Shown in pieces: positions 6,953 through 14,630 of a stretch of 15,803 nt of DNA. Location of the stretch: the NCBI GenBank assembly GCA_041742695.1, contig JBGTOF010000461.1:1-15803 (forward strand). Reading direction: 5' to 3'. The notes under the pieces are model-generated. The model made no database searches and was not told where the DNA came from. It saw nothing but the letters and a program-made list of their open reading frames with translations. Source of the stretch: Kaiparowitsia sp041742695 (GTDB lineage: Bacteria > Cyanobacteriota > Cyanobacteriia > Elainellales > Elainellaceae). Both the position numbers and the translations under genes were made by a program. Within the stretch, counting starts at the first letter, position 1. The number at the start of each line of letters is the position of its first letter.

Positions 6953-7817
6953 TCAGAGACAATCATTTTCTGGATCTTGATGCTAGCTCTTGATGATGTA
7001 GGCGCCTAACAGATAGACCAAGATAGAGAAACGATTGCAAAGCTAGCATAATAATGCTTTGATTTCATGCTTCATTGCTCTCGTATGCTGTGTCCAAAGC
7101 TTAGAACTTAACTTCAATTTGTTGGCGTACATGCCTCAGACGTTTGGTAAATAAAGCCTGTTTGGATTTTGGACAAGGGTTCGTTGGGATATCGATTAAC
7201 AGGAATGTTTGAAGGCTTAGCTAGTGAGAATAATTGCAGTATGGGTGTCTTTAAAGCTGCGTTTACTATATCAGAACTCAAGCAAAATCCAGCCTGGCTC
7301 TCTTCTTTCTCCTGCCTTTGATGACTTTGCTATTCTTGCATCTAGAGCTTGGCGGTTAATTTGTCCCGATGCTGTCATTAGACTATGTTTCAACTTGGGG
7401 TTGATTCGAGTAATCTTGGAGAAGTAAAAAGGTGCCGCAGGTAACAGTTTTGACTCTAGCTGAAGGTTAAGTCGAGTAACCGGGGCCGGTCACAAAGCTC
7501 AGTTAAGTTTTGAAATCATGTCTAGAGATTATTGTGACGAGTGGCGTACCTTTGAACAGGCCTTCTGTGTCTGTGAGGTTGAACTGATGCTGCTGGTTTC
7601 CATCATTACCCTAAGCTCTGACTGTGAGCACTACACGGAGGGAGCGATCGCCCAGCGCTATGCCTGCCTCGATCCGCGAGTCTATGTCATTTTGACAGAG
7701 CATCAGAGCGTACCCCAGGCGCGCGCTATCAGTATTGCCCCCACCCAGGGCGAGTCTGTGAACTGGGTAGACAGCGACCACCCGCAGAATAGAGAACGGG
7801 TAGGTCGCAGGCCTCTC
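6953..7817. other. Long non-coding or poorly defined stretch upstream of the TPS-CHAT gene
   Basis: This 865-bp stretch separates the minus-strand glycosyltransferase from the plus-strand TPS-CHAT gene. A 67-codon frame at 7224-7427 starts with GTG and shows no family features. The last 300 bp (7518-7817) are open in frame with the TPS-CHAT gene but precede its signal peptide. An imperfect direct repeat (7399-7415 and 7465-7481) and the palindrome ACCGG-GG-CCGGT (7479-7490) are present. The left part is AT-rich; HIP1 reappears at 7644. Confidence 0.4.
7399..7481 (+). promoter_or_regulatory. Imperfect direct repeat around TCGAGTAA, candidate regulator sites
   Basis: GGTTGATTCGAGTAATC (7399-7415) and GGTTAAGTCGAGTAACC (7465-7481) agree at 14 of 17 positions, 66 bp apart start to start. 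The second copy is itself flanked by GGTT and AACC. They lie upstream of the TPS-CHAT gene. A regulatory role is a guess from position and repetition. Confidence 0.25.
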
Positions 7818-10800
7818 ATGCCCAAAGCGCGATCGCTGCAACGGATGGCAGCAATGCTGACAGCAGGGGCGATCGCCAGCGGATTGTTGGGACGAGGCGC
7901 GATCGCTCAGCCTATTGCCCCGGCCCCATCCATCACCCCAGCCGCAGACGAGACTGGCAGCACCGTCACTCAGTCTGGCAACGACTACACCCTCACCGGG
8001 GGAAGCAGGTCTCGCAACGGAGATAATCTGTTCCACAGCTTTGAGCGGTTTGGCATCAGCGCCAACGAAGTAGCGACCTTTCAAACCAATCCAGCGCTAC
8101 AGCGCATTTTGACGCGAGTGACGGGGGGCGATGCCTCCATCATTGACGGGCTGCTGCGGGTGTCGGGTAGCACTGCCGATCTGTATTTTATGAATCCAGC
8201 CGGGGTAGTGTTTGGGGCAAACGCCCGGCTCGATATTCCGGCCTCATTTTTTGCCACCACGGCCACGGGCATCGGGTTTAATAGCGGCTGGTTTAACGCT
8301 GTTGGAACTGTGCCCTATGTCGATCTAACGGGTGCTCCCGCTAATTTTGCCTTTACCCTGGCGGAACCTGCAGCTTTGGTCAATTCCGGATCGCTGACGG
8401 TGGGTGCGGGGCAATCTCTTACGCTGCTGGGCGGCACGGTCATCAACACGGGAGACCTAACTGCACCGGGGGGGCGCATTACCCTAGCGGCAGTGCCAGG
8501 AGAAACGCTCGTGCGACTGAGCCAGGCGGGGAGCTTGCTCAGCTTGGAATTTGAGCCCATGGCAGCGACCGGGCCAAATGGGGCGACAGTGGCAGACCAT
8601 GTTAGCCCGGTCGCTAGCATAACGCCGCTTGCTCTGCCGGATCTGTTAACGGGCGGCTCTGTCACGAGCGCCACAGGTCTGACGGTTCATGCCGATGGCT
8701 CGGTGCAACTGGTGGGATCGGGGTTGCAGATTCCTGCTGCGGGCGGCACGGTGATTGTGTCAGGTGGAATCGATGCCTCGGCCTCTGGCGCTGCTGGGCA
8801 GGGAATGCCAGAGATTACGGTAGTGGGCGATCGCCTCGCACTTTCCCAAGCTACGCTCAACGCCAGCGGCCCCAGCGGCGGCACTGTTCGCGTGGGTGGC
8901 AATGAGCGGGGGCGTGGCCCATTGCCCACCGCCAGCCGCACCATTGTAGATGCCAGTTCAAGCATCCGTGCTAGCGGCACCCAGGGCACAGGCGGGCACG
9001 TCATCCTTTGGGCGGAGGACTTAACCCGGTTTGACGGCAGCATTCAGGCGCAGGGTTTTGGCGGCGATGGCGGATTTGTAGAAGTGTCGGGCCGACGCAT
9101 CCTCAACTTCAACGGTCAGGTGGATGTATCGGCGCTGGATGGCGCAATGGGGACGCTGCTGCTGGATCCCGAAAATATCATCATCTCTGATGGAGAGAGT
9201 TCACCCGGGGTAGATGGAAACCTGCCCACCATTCTGTTAGACGACTTTCCGGGCGAAACGATCACCATCAGTGCCACCGTCCTGTCGTCTCAAACAGGCA
9301 ACATCATCCTCGAAGCCACGAACGACATCACTGTTGATCCCAGCGTCGGCAGCCTCTCCTTTCTGGGGTCACTGGCAGGGCTAAATTCTGTCACCTTTAC
9401 GGCTGATGCCGATAACAATGGGGCGGGGGCATTTGTGTCTCCGGTGGATATCTTCACCAACGGAGCAGATCTCATCATTTTAGGGGCTAGCATTACCACC
9501 CAAACGATCAACACCGTCGGCAGTTCGATGGATGCGGGTGGCAGTGTTACCCTATCGGCGCTCAACGACATCACTGTCGGCAGCGTTCTAACCAGTGACT
9601 TTAGTCTTTCAGGTGGAACCGCTGGTGCCGTCACGATCGTGAGCACGGCAGGAACCGTGACGGCAGATGATATCGAAGCCGCCTCCTTTGATGGCACGGG
9701 CGGCACCGTTGTGGTTCAGGGCGATTTAGTGCGTATTCTCAGCACCACTGGGTTTGGGGAAAATGCGGAAAGCATTGATGTCTCTGGTCCGACACCGGGA
9801 ACCATCAGCATTACCCATGCGGGAGGCTCCCTTAATCGGCCGTTTGTGGTGGGAACCGGAGATGCGGCTGTGGAAAACGGCACCTTTGGTGATATTTCAA
9901 CGGGTGCTAGCGTGCTGCAAACCGGTACGTTTCCCGTCTTGCCTGCCGGGGGAATCGCCGTGCTGCCTGGAGAACCCATTGGGATCACGATCACGTCAGT
10001 CAATCAGGCTCCCGTGATCGTAGGGGACAGTCTGCTATCCACAGGGGTGGATGAGCCGCTGGTGATTGCGTTGGGTGATCTGGGCATCACGGTCACCGAT
10101 GCCGATAGGGATGTCCCGATTGTGCAGATCGGGGCGATCGCCCCAGGCGCACTCCTCACACGGGGCGGCGTTCCCCTTGCTGCGGGAGACACGGTCTTGC
10201 TGACTGATGTGCTGGAGTTTATCCCGCCGACTGGCGCCACAGGGGATGTAGTGGCCTTTACTCTAGTCGCTAGCGATCTTGCCAACAATGAGCCGGTGCT
10301 AGCGTCCTCTGCTCCAGCTCCGATCACCGTTAGCCTTCAGCCTGACCCCATCGATCCGATCGATCCGATTGACCCGATTGACCCGATTGACCCGATTGAT
10401 CCCATTGATCCAATAGATCCAATAGATCCAGTCGATCCGGTAGACCCGACCGACCCGGTAGACCCGACTGACCCGGTCAGCGGCTTCGAGCTAGAGGTCA
10501 CTGATCCCTTGGTCGATCGCCCCGTTACCGATCCGCCACCGATTCTAGATCCTCCCGAAACGGGTCGCTTACTTGATCCCCGCATCTCGCAACTAGAGGA
10601 GCGTCTGAATACCGACTTCTCGGCGATCGCCACGGCTGCATCAGTCCGCACGTTAGACGATGGACGGGCGATCGCCCAGCAGATTGAAGACGAAACCGGG
10701 GTAAAACCGGCCTTTGTCTATCTCAGCTTTGTGCCTGCCGGGGGCGATCTGCTCAGCACCGTGCTGATCCCTGCAGAAACGGATCAACTGGAATTGGTGG

Positions 10801-11831
10801 TGGTGACGGCGCAAGGGGATCTCATTCGCCGCCGCATTCCCGACGCTACGCGGGCTCAAGTGATGGCGATCGCCCAAGAATTCCGCCTCCAAATCACCGA
10901 CCCCCGCAATGTGCGCAACACCCGCTACCTGCCCTCAGCTCAGCAGCTCTACGGTTGGATGATCGCGCCCATTCTGGCGGATCTAGTCGCGCTAGAAATC
11001 GATAACCTGGTGTTTCTGCCTGAAGCGGGGTTGCGATCGCTCCCCTTTGCTGCGCTGCATGACGGGCAGCAGTTCATCATCGAGCAGTTCAGCATTGGTC
11101 TGATGCCCAGCCTCAGCCTCACCGACACCCGCTATGTCGATGTGCGCAATGCTCAGGTGCTAGCCATGGGCATCTCGGCCAGCACCCAGGGGCAACTGCC
11201 GCTACCGGCGGTGCCCGTAGAACTCAACACGTTGGCACTCAAGCTGTGGACAGGGCGCATTTTCTTAGATGCCACCAGCACCCTTGATAATCTGAAAACA
11301 GTGCGCCAGCAACAGCCCTTCGGCATCATCCATCTGGCAACTCACGCCGACTTTGTGGCCGGAAGCCTGAGCGATGCCTACATTCAGCTCTGGAACGATC
11401 GGCTGCGGCTGGATCAGTTGCAGCAGCTTGGCTGGAACGATCCACCTGTAGAATTGCTGGTGCTGAGCGCCTGCCGTACCGCCCTAGGGGATGAGCAGGC
11501 CGAGTTGGGCTTTGCGGGGCTGGCGGTGCAAGCGGGCGTTAAGTCTGCCATTGCCAGCCTATGGTATGTCAGCGATGCCGCCACAGCTGCCCTGATGACG
11601 CGTCTGTATGACAGCCTCCGCAGTGCCCCAATTAAAGCTGAGGCCCTGCGTCAGGCACAGCTCGCCATGGCGCGCGGCGAGGTTAGCGTAGATGAAACAG
11701 GGCGACTGATGGGACTGGGCGAGGTGGGCAGTACCCTACTCCCTGCCGAGAGCACCCGCGATGTGCTGGGCCAAACTCTCGCGCACCCCTACTATTGGGC
11801 GGCGTTTACCATGATCGGCAACCCCTGGTAA
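7818..11831 (+). CDS. Secreted filamentous-hemagglutinin (TPS) exoprotein fused to a C-terminal CHAT protease domain
   Basis: A 1337-residue protein from ATG 7818, which has AGG about 6 nt upstream and a textbook signal peptide (cleavage near residue 31, after AIAQ). Domains in order: TPS/hemagglutination domain (about 33-150; NLFHSFERFGI at 70-80, then a YFMNPAGVVFGANA block); a long beta-helix with GGRITLAA and GGFVEVSG repeats (about 150-620); a cadherin-like domain (about 727-838; VTDAD); a (DPx)15 linker (843-887); a CHAT domain to the end, with catalytic His1176 (HLATH) and Cys1219 (LSACRTALGD). TPS domains direct secretion through an FhaC/Omp85-type outer-membrane pore; none is encoded here. 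CHAT is a caspase-like cysteine peptidase, so an exported or surface-bound protease is predicted. The frame is open back to ATG 7518; a 100-residue pre-signal extension seems unlikely but is not excluded. The CAP gene is convergent downstream. Confidence 0.9.
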   Translation: MPKARSLQRMAAMLTAGAIASGLLGRGAIAQPIAPAPSITPAADETGSTVTQSGNDYTLTGGSRSRNGDNLFHSFERFGISANEVATFQTNPALQRILTRVTGGDASIIDGLLRVSGSTADLYFMNPAGVVFGANARLDIPASFFATTATGIGFNSGWFNAVGTVPYVDLTGAPANFAFTLAEPAALVNSGSLTVGAGQSLTLLGGTVINTGDLTAPGGRITLAAVPGETLVRLSQAGSLLSLEFEPMAATGPNGATVADHVSPVASITPLALPDLLTGGSVTSATGLTVHADGSVQLVGSGLQIPAAGGTVIVSGGIDASASGAAGQGMPEITVVGDRLALSQATLNASGPSGGTVRVGGNERGRGPLPTASRTIVDASSSIRASGTQGTGGHVILWAEDLTRFDGSIQAQGFGGDGGFVEVSGRRILNFNGQVDVSALDGAMGTLLLDPENIIISDGESSPGVDGNLPTILLDDFPGETITISATVLSSQTGNIILEATNDITVDPSVGSLSFLGSLAGLNSVTFTADADNNGAGAFVSPVDIFTNGADLIILGASITTQTINTVGSSMDAGGSVTLSALNDITVGSVLTSDFSLSGGTAGAVTIVSTAGTVTADDIEAASFDGTGGTVVVQGDLVRILSTTGFGENAESIDVSGPTPGTISITHAGGSLNRPFVVGTGDAAVENGTFGDISTGASVLQTGTFPVLPAGGIAVLPGEPIGITITSVNQAPVIVGDSLLSTGVDEPLVIALGDLGITVTDADRDVPIVQIGAIAPGALLTRGGVPLAAGDTVLLTDVLEFIPPTGATGDVVAFTLVASDLANNEPVLASSAPAPITVSLQPDPIDPIDPIDPIDPIDPIDPIDPIDPIDPVDPVDPTDPVDPTDPVSGFELEVTDPLVDRPVTDPPPILDPPETGRLLDPRISQLEERLNTDFSAIATAASVRTLDDGRAIAQQIEDETGVKPAFVYLSFVPAGGDLLSTVLIPAETDQLELVVVTAQGDLIRRRIPDATRAQVMAIAQEFRLQITDPRNVRNTRYLPSAQQLYGWMIAPILADLVALEIDNLVFLPEAGLRSLPFAALHDGQQFIIEQFSIGLMPSLSLTDTRYVDVRNAQVLAMGISASTQGQLPLPAVPVELNTLALKLWTGRIFLDATSTLDNLKTVRQQQPFGIIHLATHADFVAGSLSDAYIQLWNDRLRLDQLQQLGWNDPPVELLVLSACRTALGDEQAELGFAGLAVQAGVKSAIASLWYVSDAATAALMTRLYDSLRSAPIKAEALRQAQLAMARGEVSVDETGRLMGLGEVGSTLLPAESTRDVLGQTLAHPYYWAAFTMIGNPW
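10344..10478 (+). repeat. 15 tandem 9-bp units encoding Asp-Pro-x linker
   Basis: Fifteen 9-bp units, nine encoding Asp-Pro-Ile and six Asp-Pro-Val or Asp-Pro-Thr, lie in frame between the cadherin-like and CHAT domains. Codons vary between units (GAC/GAT, CCG/CCA/CCC), so the array is not freshly duplicated throughout; units 3-6 are the most alike. An acidic, Pro-rich rod-like spacer is the likely protein role. Confidence 0.95.
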
Positions 11832-11969
11832 TGTGGGGTTTGCTGGGGGCTGTTATCAATTAGCCGCTGATGGCCCAGAAATCAACAGTTACAGCTCCTA
11901 GCCTGTTTTTTGGGTCGGGCGTGGCAATGCTCATCGCACAAGGCGTTTGGTCAGAATTGATGACACGCC

Positions 11970-12773
11970 CTAAAACATGGGCTTGGCAAAAACCTGCGTC
12001 CAGTAGTAGTTGTAGTTGACGTTGCCCGTGTCGTTGGTCTGGTGATAGTAGCCCACACCCATTTCGGTAAAGTTTGAATTCAGCATGTTGGCTCTGTGGC
12101 CGGGGCTATTGATCCAGCCTTGCACCACTGCTGCCGGGGTGGTGTAGCCTGCGGCAATGTTTTCGCCGCTGTGTGACCAGTTATAGCCCATGGCCGAGAT
12201 GCGCTGACTGGGGCTAGAGCTATCCCTGCCGGTATGACTAAAGAAGTCTTGCACCGCCATGTTTTGGGTATGAGTTTGGGCAGCCGTGGCCAGTTGATTG
12301 TTGTACGTTAGTGCGCTCAGGCCATTTTGCTGGCGAAAGCTGTTGGTCAACTGAAAGACTTCTTGCATAAAGCCGCTGCTTGGATCTGCCGCTAGGGCTT
12401 GAGCCGGGGGCGCTGTCGAAATGGTGCGCACGCGCCCGCGCCCGCCCAAGTGAAAGATCTGGACGTGAAACTTCCCGGCAGGCATGTTAGCTTTCTTCAG
12501 CCGTCCGATGCTGTTGGCGTCGGCAAAGGTTTCTTTCACTACGTCGCCTGGGTCAACGCGGCCATTGCCGTTGCGATCGCGAATGAGGCGGGCAAACACG
12601 GATGGGCCGTTGGTTCTAACGCGAATGTCGAGGCTGCTGCGGTTGGCTAGCCGTGACCAAACTGTGACGCTAGTCTTGTTAGGGTTGATCGGTTGAGAAA
12701 AGACCGACTGTGTACCGTTAACCTGAATTTGCTGAGCGTTGGCCAAGGAATTGTGAATGTTGTTCGCAGACAT
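11970..12773 (-). CDS. CAP/SCP (YkwD-type) domain protein with pre-peptidase-like N-terminal domain
   Basis: A 267-residue protein from ATG 12773. Residues 1-120 resemble the bacterial pre-peptidase C-terminal (PPC) beta-sandwich (ANAQQIQVNGTQSVFSQPI..., then LIRDRNGNGRVDPGD); within it, 66-77 is a canonical EF-hand-type calcium loop (D-x-N-G-N-G-x-V-D-x-x-D). Residues 135-265 are a CAP domain: H180 in FFSHTG, E204 in GENIA, H226 in PGHRANM, then NFTEMGVGYY and a YYWTQVFA strand. These are the cavity residues and signatures of the CAP superfamily. Bacterial CAP proteins are usually exported and of unclear biochemical role. No classical signal peptide is seen, so export, if any, would use another route. 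It converges with the TPS-CHAT gene, 138 bp away, and lies downstream of narM on the same strand. Confidence 0.88.
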   Translation of the reverse strand: MSANNIHNSLANAQQIQVNGTQSVFSQPINPNKTSVTVWSRLANRSSLDIRVRTNGPSVFARLIRDRNGNGRVDPGDVVKETFADANSIGRLKKANMPAGKFHVQIFHLGGRGRVRTISTAPPAQALAADPSSGFMQEVFQLTNSFRQQNGLSALTYNNQLATAAQTHTQNMAVQDFFSHTGRDSSSPSQRISAMGYNWSHSGENIAAGYTTPAAVVQGWINSPGHRANMLNSNFTEMGVGYYHQTNDTGNVNYNYYWTQVFAKPMF

Positions 12774-13186
12774 AAAAGTTTGAGTGAGCTAAGGGGAAGA
12801 AAACCAAGGCTTCTTCCAGTAAGCAAACTCAGTAGGGCGATCGCCAACCCGGTATCCACGGAAACAAAATTCGGCATTCCAGCAGTCAGTGTCTGACCGT
12901 CAGAAGAACTGCTTATCTCTCTGTCTAAAGAATGGCGGCTATTGACCGCACAATAGGGCATTGGTGGATCTCGAGTCGACTTGGTATAAAATGATGCGTG
13001 CTGTTGCAAAAAGAAGGCGATCGCCCTGCATGATGCGGGGATACTCTTGACACCTGAACCTGACGAAGACTTGGCCTAACTCCACGGCTTTAGAGGTCAA
13101 GGTGTGTGCTTTATTTGGAACCTGTTTGAGAAGGTTTGCTGCAATTAAGCTGCTGCAATTGAGCTGCTGCAATTAAACCGAAAGCA
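12774..13186. other. Intergenic stretch between narM and the CAP gene
   Basis: This 413-bp gap lies downstream of narM and upstream of the CAP gene, both on the minus strand. It holds two HIP1 octamers (near 12838 and 13018), a small GTCAG-TGT-CTGAC hairpin and a triple 14-bp repeat at its right end. The short open frames across it show no family features. The CAP promoter should lie here but no convincing boxes were identified. Confidence 0.4.
13138..13176. repeat. 14-bp short tandem repeat, nearly three copies
   Basis: Units GCTGCAATTAAGCT (13138-13151), GCTGCAATTGAGCT (13152-13165) and a partial third (13166-13176) follow one another with a single change. The array ends 11 bp before the narM stop codon on the minus strand. 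It is typical of short tandem repeats in filamentous cyanobacteria. Confidence 0.9.
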
Positions 13187-13648
13187 TTACGCTAAGCCAA
13201 ACTCCTGCATCGCTGGAAGGAAGTTGCGGTGTTCGTGGCGAGAGCGGCTGAGTTTGATCAATGCAAAGCGCTGGCTGGGAGAAAGCTGCTGCCATTGCGC
13301 CAGCGTGATGGAATGCTGGAGTTCTTGGGCGCGATCGCCCACACTTTGGGGAATGGCAGAGGCATCAGCCCAGGGTGGGGCGGGGTCAACGGGCAGATCG
13401 GCAGGATGCTGACCGGTGGTTTCCCAGACGCGATCGCGCAGGACATCTCGATAGGTCGCTGCCTCTGGGGGCGTGGCGCAGGACCGATCAACCAATTGTT
13501 GGCGATCGCCCGCCGAAAGTCGATGCCACTGCTCTAGCTTGAGCTTTACGCCACAGGTATCGAGTTTGAGCCGCACCTGCATGGGGATGCACCGCAACGA
13601 CTCCACAAAATCTGCTTCGAATTGAAAAAACGATTGCTCCATTGCCAT
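13187..13648 (-). CDS. narM: Nitrate reductase-associated protein (NarM)
   Basis: A 153-residue protein recognised by its start, FFQFEADFVESLRCIPM, followed by a QVRLKLDTCGVKLKL block. This is the conserved N-terminal half of the cyanobacterial nitrate-reductase-associated family, in which Synechococcus NarM is needed for active assimilatory nitrate reductase. The remaining helices (WHRLSAGDRQQLVD; TLAQWQQLSPSQRFALIKLS) fit the family length of about 160. It is soluble, with no signal or membrane segment, and probably helps cofactor assembly or maturation of NarB. ATG 13648 is chosen because GAGGGG lies 5 nt upstream; ATG 13642 is an equally good neighbour start with GAGG at 6 nt, and ATG 13672 lacks a ribosome site. 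No nar, nir or molybdopterin genes are nearby, and no NtcA box (GTA-N8-TAC) was found upstream. Confidence 0.85.
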   Translation of the reverse strand: MAMEQSFFQFEADFVESLRCIPMQVRLKLDTCGVKLKLEQWHRLSAGDRQQLVDRSCATPPEAATYRDVLRDRVWETTGQHPADLPVDPAPPWADASAIPQSVGDRAQELQHSITLAQWQQLSPSQRFALIKLSRSRHEHRNFLPAMQEFGLA

Positions 13649-13965
13649 CCTCACCCCTCTAAATGGATACATTTTTACATGTGGTGCTTTTTTGAGATAA
13701 AGCTCCCAAATATACGCTACATTTTGAAGCAGTCGGATCTAGCAGTATCTGAGCAACCCTAGCAAAAATACTAATGTATTATTGAGACGGCTAGTGGTGA
13801 TGCAATCTATCTTGGGGTGGTGACTGCCCGATTGGGGAACTCTGGCAAAGCGCTAGTGCTGAGTTGCTCTCCATCTGCTTAGATCGTGCCGGGCTTTAGT
13901 CTCGGTAGGATCGGCCAAGCAAGGATTTAAAGGGTTTGCCGGTCGGTGTGTTTGATGTCGTCAGC
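13649..13965. promoter_or_regulatory. Divergent promoter region of narM and the CobA-like gene
   Basis: This 317-bp gap separates two divergent genes and should hold both promoters. TATATT on the minus strand (13714-13709) is a possible -10 for narM, without a clear -35. No NtcA box, B12 riboswitch box or strong hairpin was seen. Confidence 0.35.
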
Positions 13966-14520
13966 ATGAGTGATTCGCAATCTATGGTTTCTCAGCTTGA
14001 AACTCCCCTCTCAGACCTTAGCCGTCAGCTCCCTATCTCGATTGAGGGGCTGGTTCAGGTTTTTACATGCCCCCACCGTAGCTTCTTTACCAATGTGATT
14101 GCCCAAGCGCTGCGCATTGCGGGTCAAGGCACCCCAGTGCTGGTGGTGCAGTTTCTCAAGGGCGGCATTCGCCAAGGCCATGAGCATCCCATGCAAATGG
14201 GACAGCACCTCGACTGGTATCGCTGCAATCTGCCCCGCTGTATCGACACGCCCCAGCTTGAAGATGCAGAAAAGCAATCGGTACTGGACTTGTGGGAACA
14301 CACCAAGGCCCAAGTTGCAGCGGGACAATATCACCTAGTCGTGCTAGAAGATTTGAGCCTAGCGATTAACTTTGGGCTGATTCCTGAAGCGGATGTGTTG
14401 GAGTTTTTGGCTACCCGTCCCGCTCAGGTGGATGTCATTCTAACGGGGCCAGAGATGCCTGCCTCCATTTTGGAGATTGCCGACCAAATTACTGAATTGC
14501 GTCGAAGCCATAATCCATAG
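13966..14520 (+). CDS. CobA/BtuR-like P-loop NTPase-fold protein with degenerate Walker A
   Basis: A 184-residue protein with the fold of ATP:corrinoid adenosyltransferases (CobA/BtuR). The family landmarks are VLVVQFLKGG (58-67), DWYRC (83-87), LVVLEDLSLAINFGL (124-138, Walker-B-like) and VILTGPEMPASILEIADQITELR (157-179, where CobA has a TGR segment). The nucleotide loop, normally GDGKGKTT after VYT, is replaced by CPHRSFFT at 35-42, so ATP binding in the usual way is doubtful. Similar loop-less versions are, from memory, widespread in cyanobacteria, which argues for a conserved new function and against recent decay. ATG 13966 is used; TTG 13936 would add ten residues. The gene is divergent from narM and convergent with azlD. 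It may not act in B12 metabolism. Confidence 0.78.
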   Translation: MSDSQSMVSQLETPLSDLSRQLPISIEGLVQVFTCPHRSFFTNVIAQALRIAGQGTPVLVVQFLKGGIRQGHEHPMQMGQHLDWYRCNLPRCIDTPQLEDAEKQSVLDLWEHTKAQVAAGQYHLVVLEDLSLAINFGLIPEADVLEFLATRPAQVDVILTGPEMPASILEIADQITELRRSHNP

Positions 14521-14581
14521 CCACGGGTTACGGTTGTATCTCACCTGTGAAGCTCACCTCAGAATCAAGTGGATGGTCAAG

Positions 14582-14594
14582 GGAGTGCCACTCC
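14582..14594. terminator. Short palindrome between convergent genes
   Basis: GGAGTG-C-CACTCC is a perfect 13-bp palindrome, 61 bp past the CobA-like stop and just past the azlD 3' end. As RNA it gives a short GC-rich stem. There is no T-tract, so terminator activity is tentative. Confidence 0.3.
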
Positions 14595-14598
14595 GGCT

Positions 14599-14630
14599 CG
14601 CAGGTGGTGTTCAGCGCAGGTAGTGTTCAG
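14599..14630. repeat. 16-bp tandem duplication abutting the azlD stop
   Basis: CGCAGGTGGTGTTCAG (14599-14614) and CGCAGGTAGTGTTCAG (14615-14630) differ at one base and end exactly where the azlD stop codon begins. Confidence 0.9.

Noticed and set aside
7224..7427. 67-codon frame in the AT-rich gap.
   Set aside because: It has a GTG start, no ribosome site and no recognisable motif, and random frames of this length are expected.
7611..10892. Series of long minus-strand frames opposite the TPS-CHAT gene.
   Set aside because: They are antisense mirrors of a GC-rich, well-recognised coding frame; the Gly-Ser repeat frame mirrors the Asp-Pro-x array.
11832..11969. GGGCGTG (11917-11923) and CACGCCC (11964-11970) as a terminator between convergent genes.
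   Set aside because: A 7-bp stem with a 40-nt loop overlapping the CAP stop is too weak to support.
12961..12985. Adjacent CTCGAG and GTCGAC, like a cloning-linker remnant.
   Set aside because: Two overlapping hexamers are expected by chance, and the flanking DNA looks native (HIP1 nearby).
12647..13009. 120-codon minus-strand frame overlapping the CAP gene start.
   Set aside because: It overlaps the CAP coding region in another frame and shows no domain.
13649..13965. NtcA box (GTA-N8-TAC) expected upstream of narM.
   Set aside because: All GTA triplets on the narM strand were checked and none has TAC at the right spacing.
13900..13965. Possible B12 riboswitch upstream of the CobA-like gene.
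   Set aside because: GCCGGTC resembles part of a B12 box, but the full conserved box and accompanying helices are missing.
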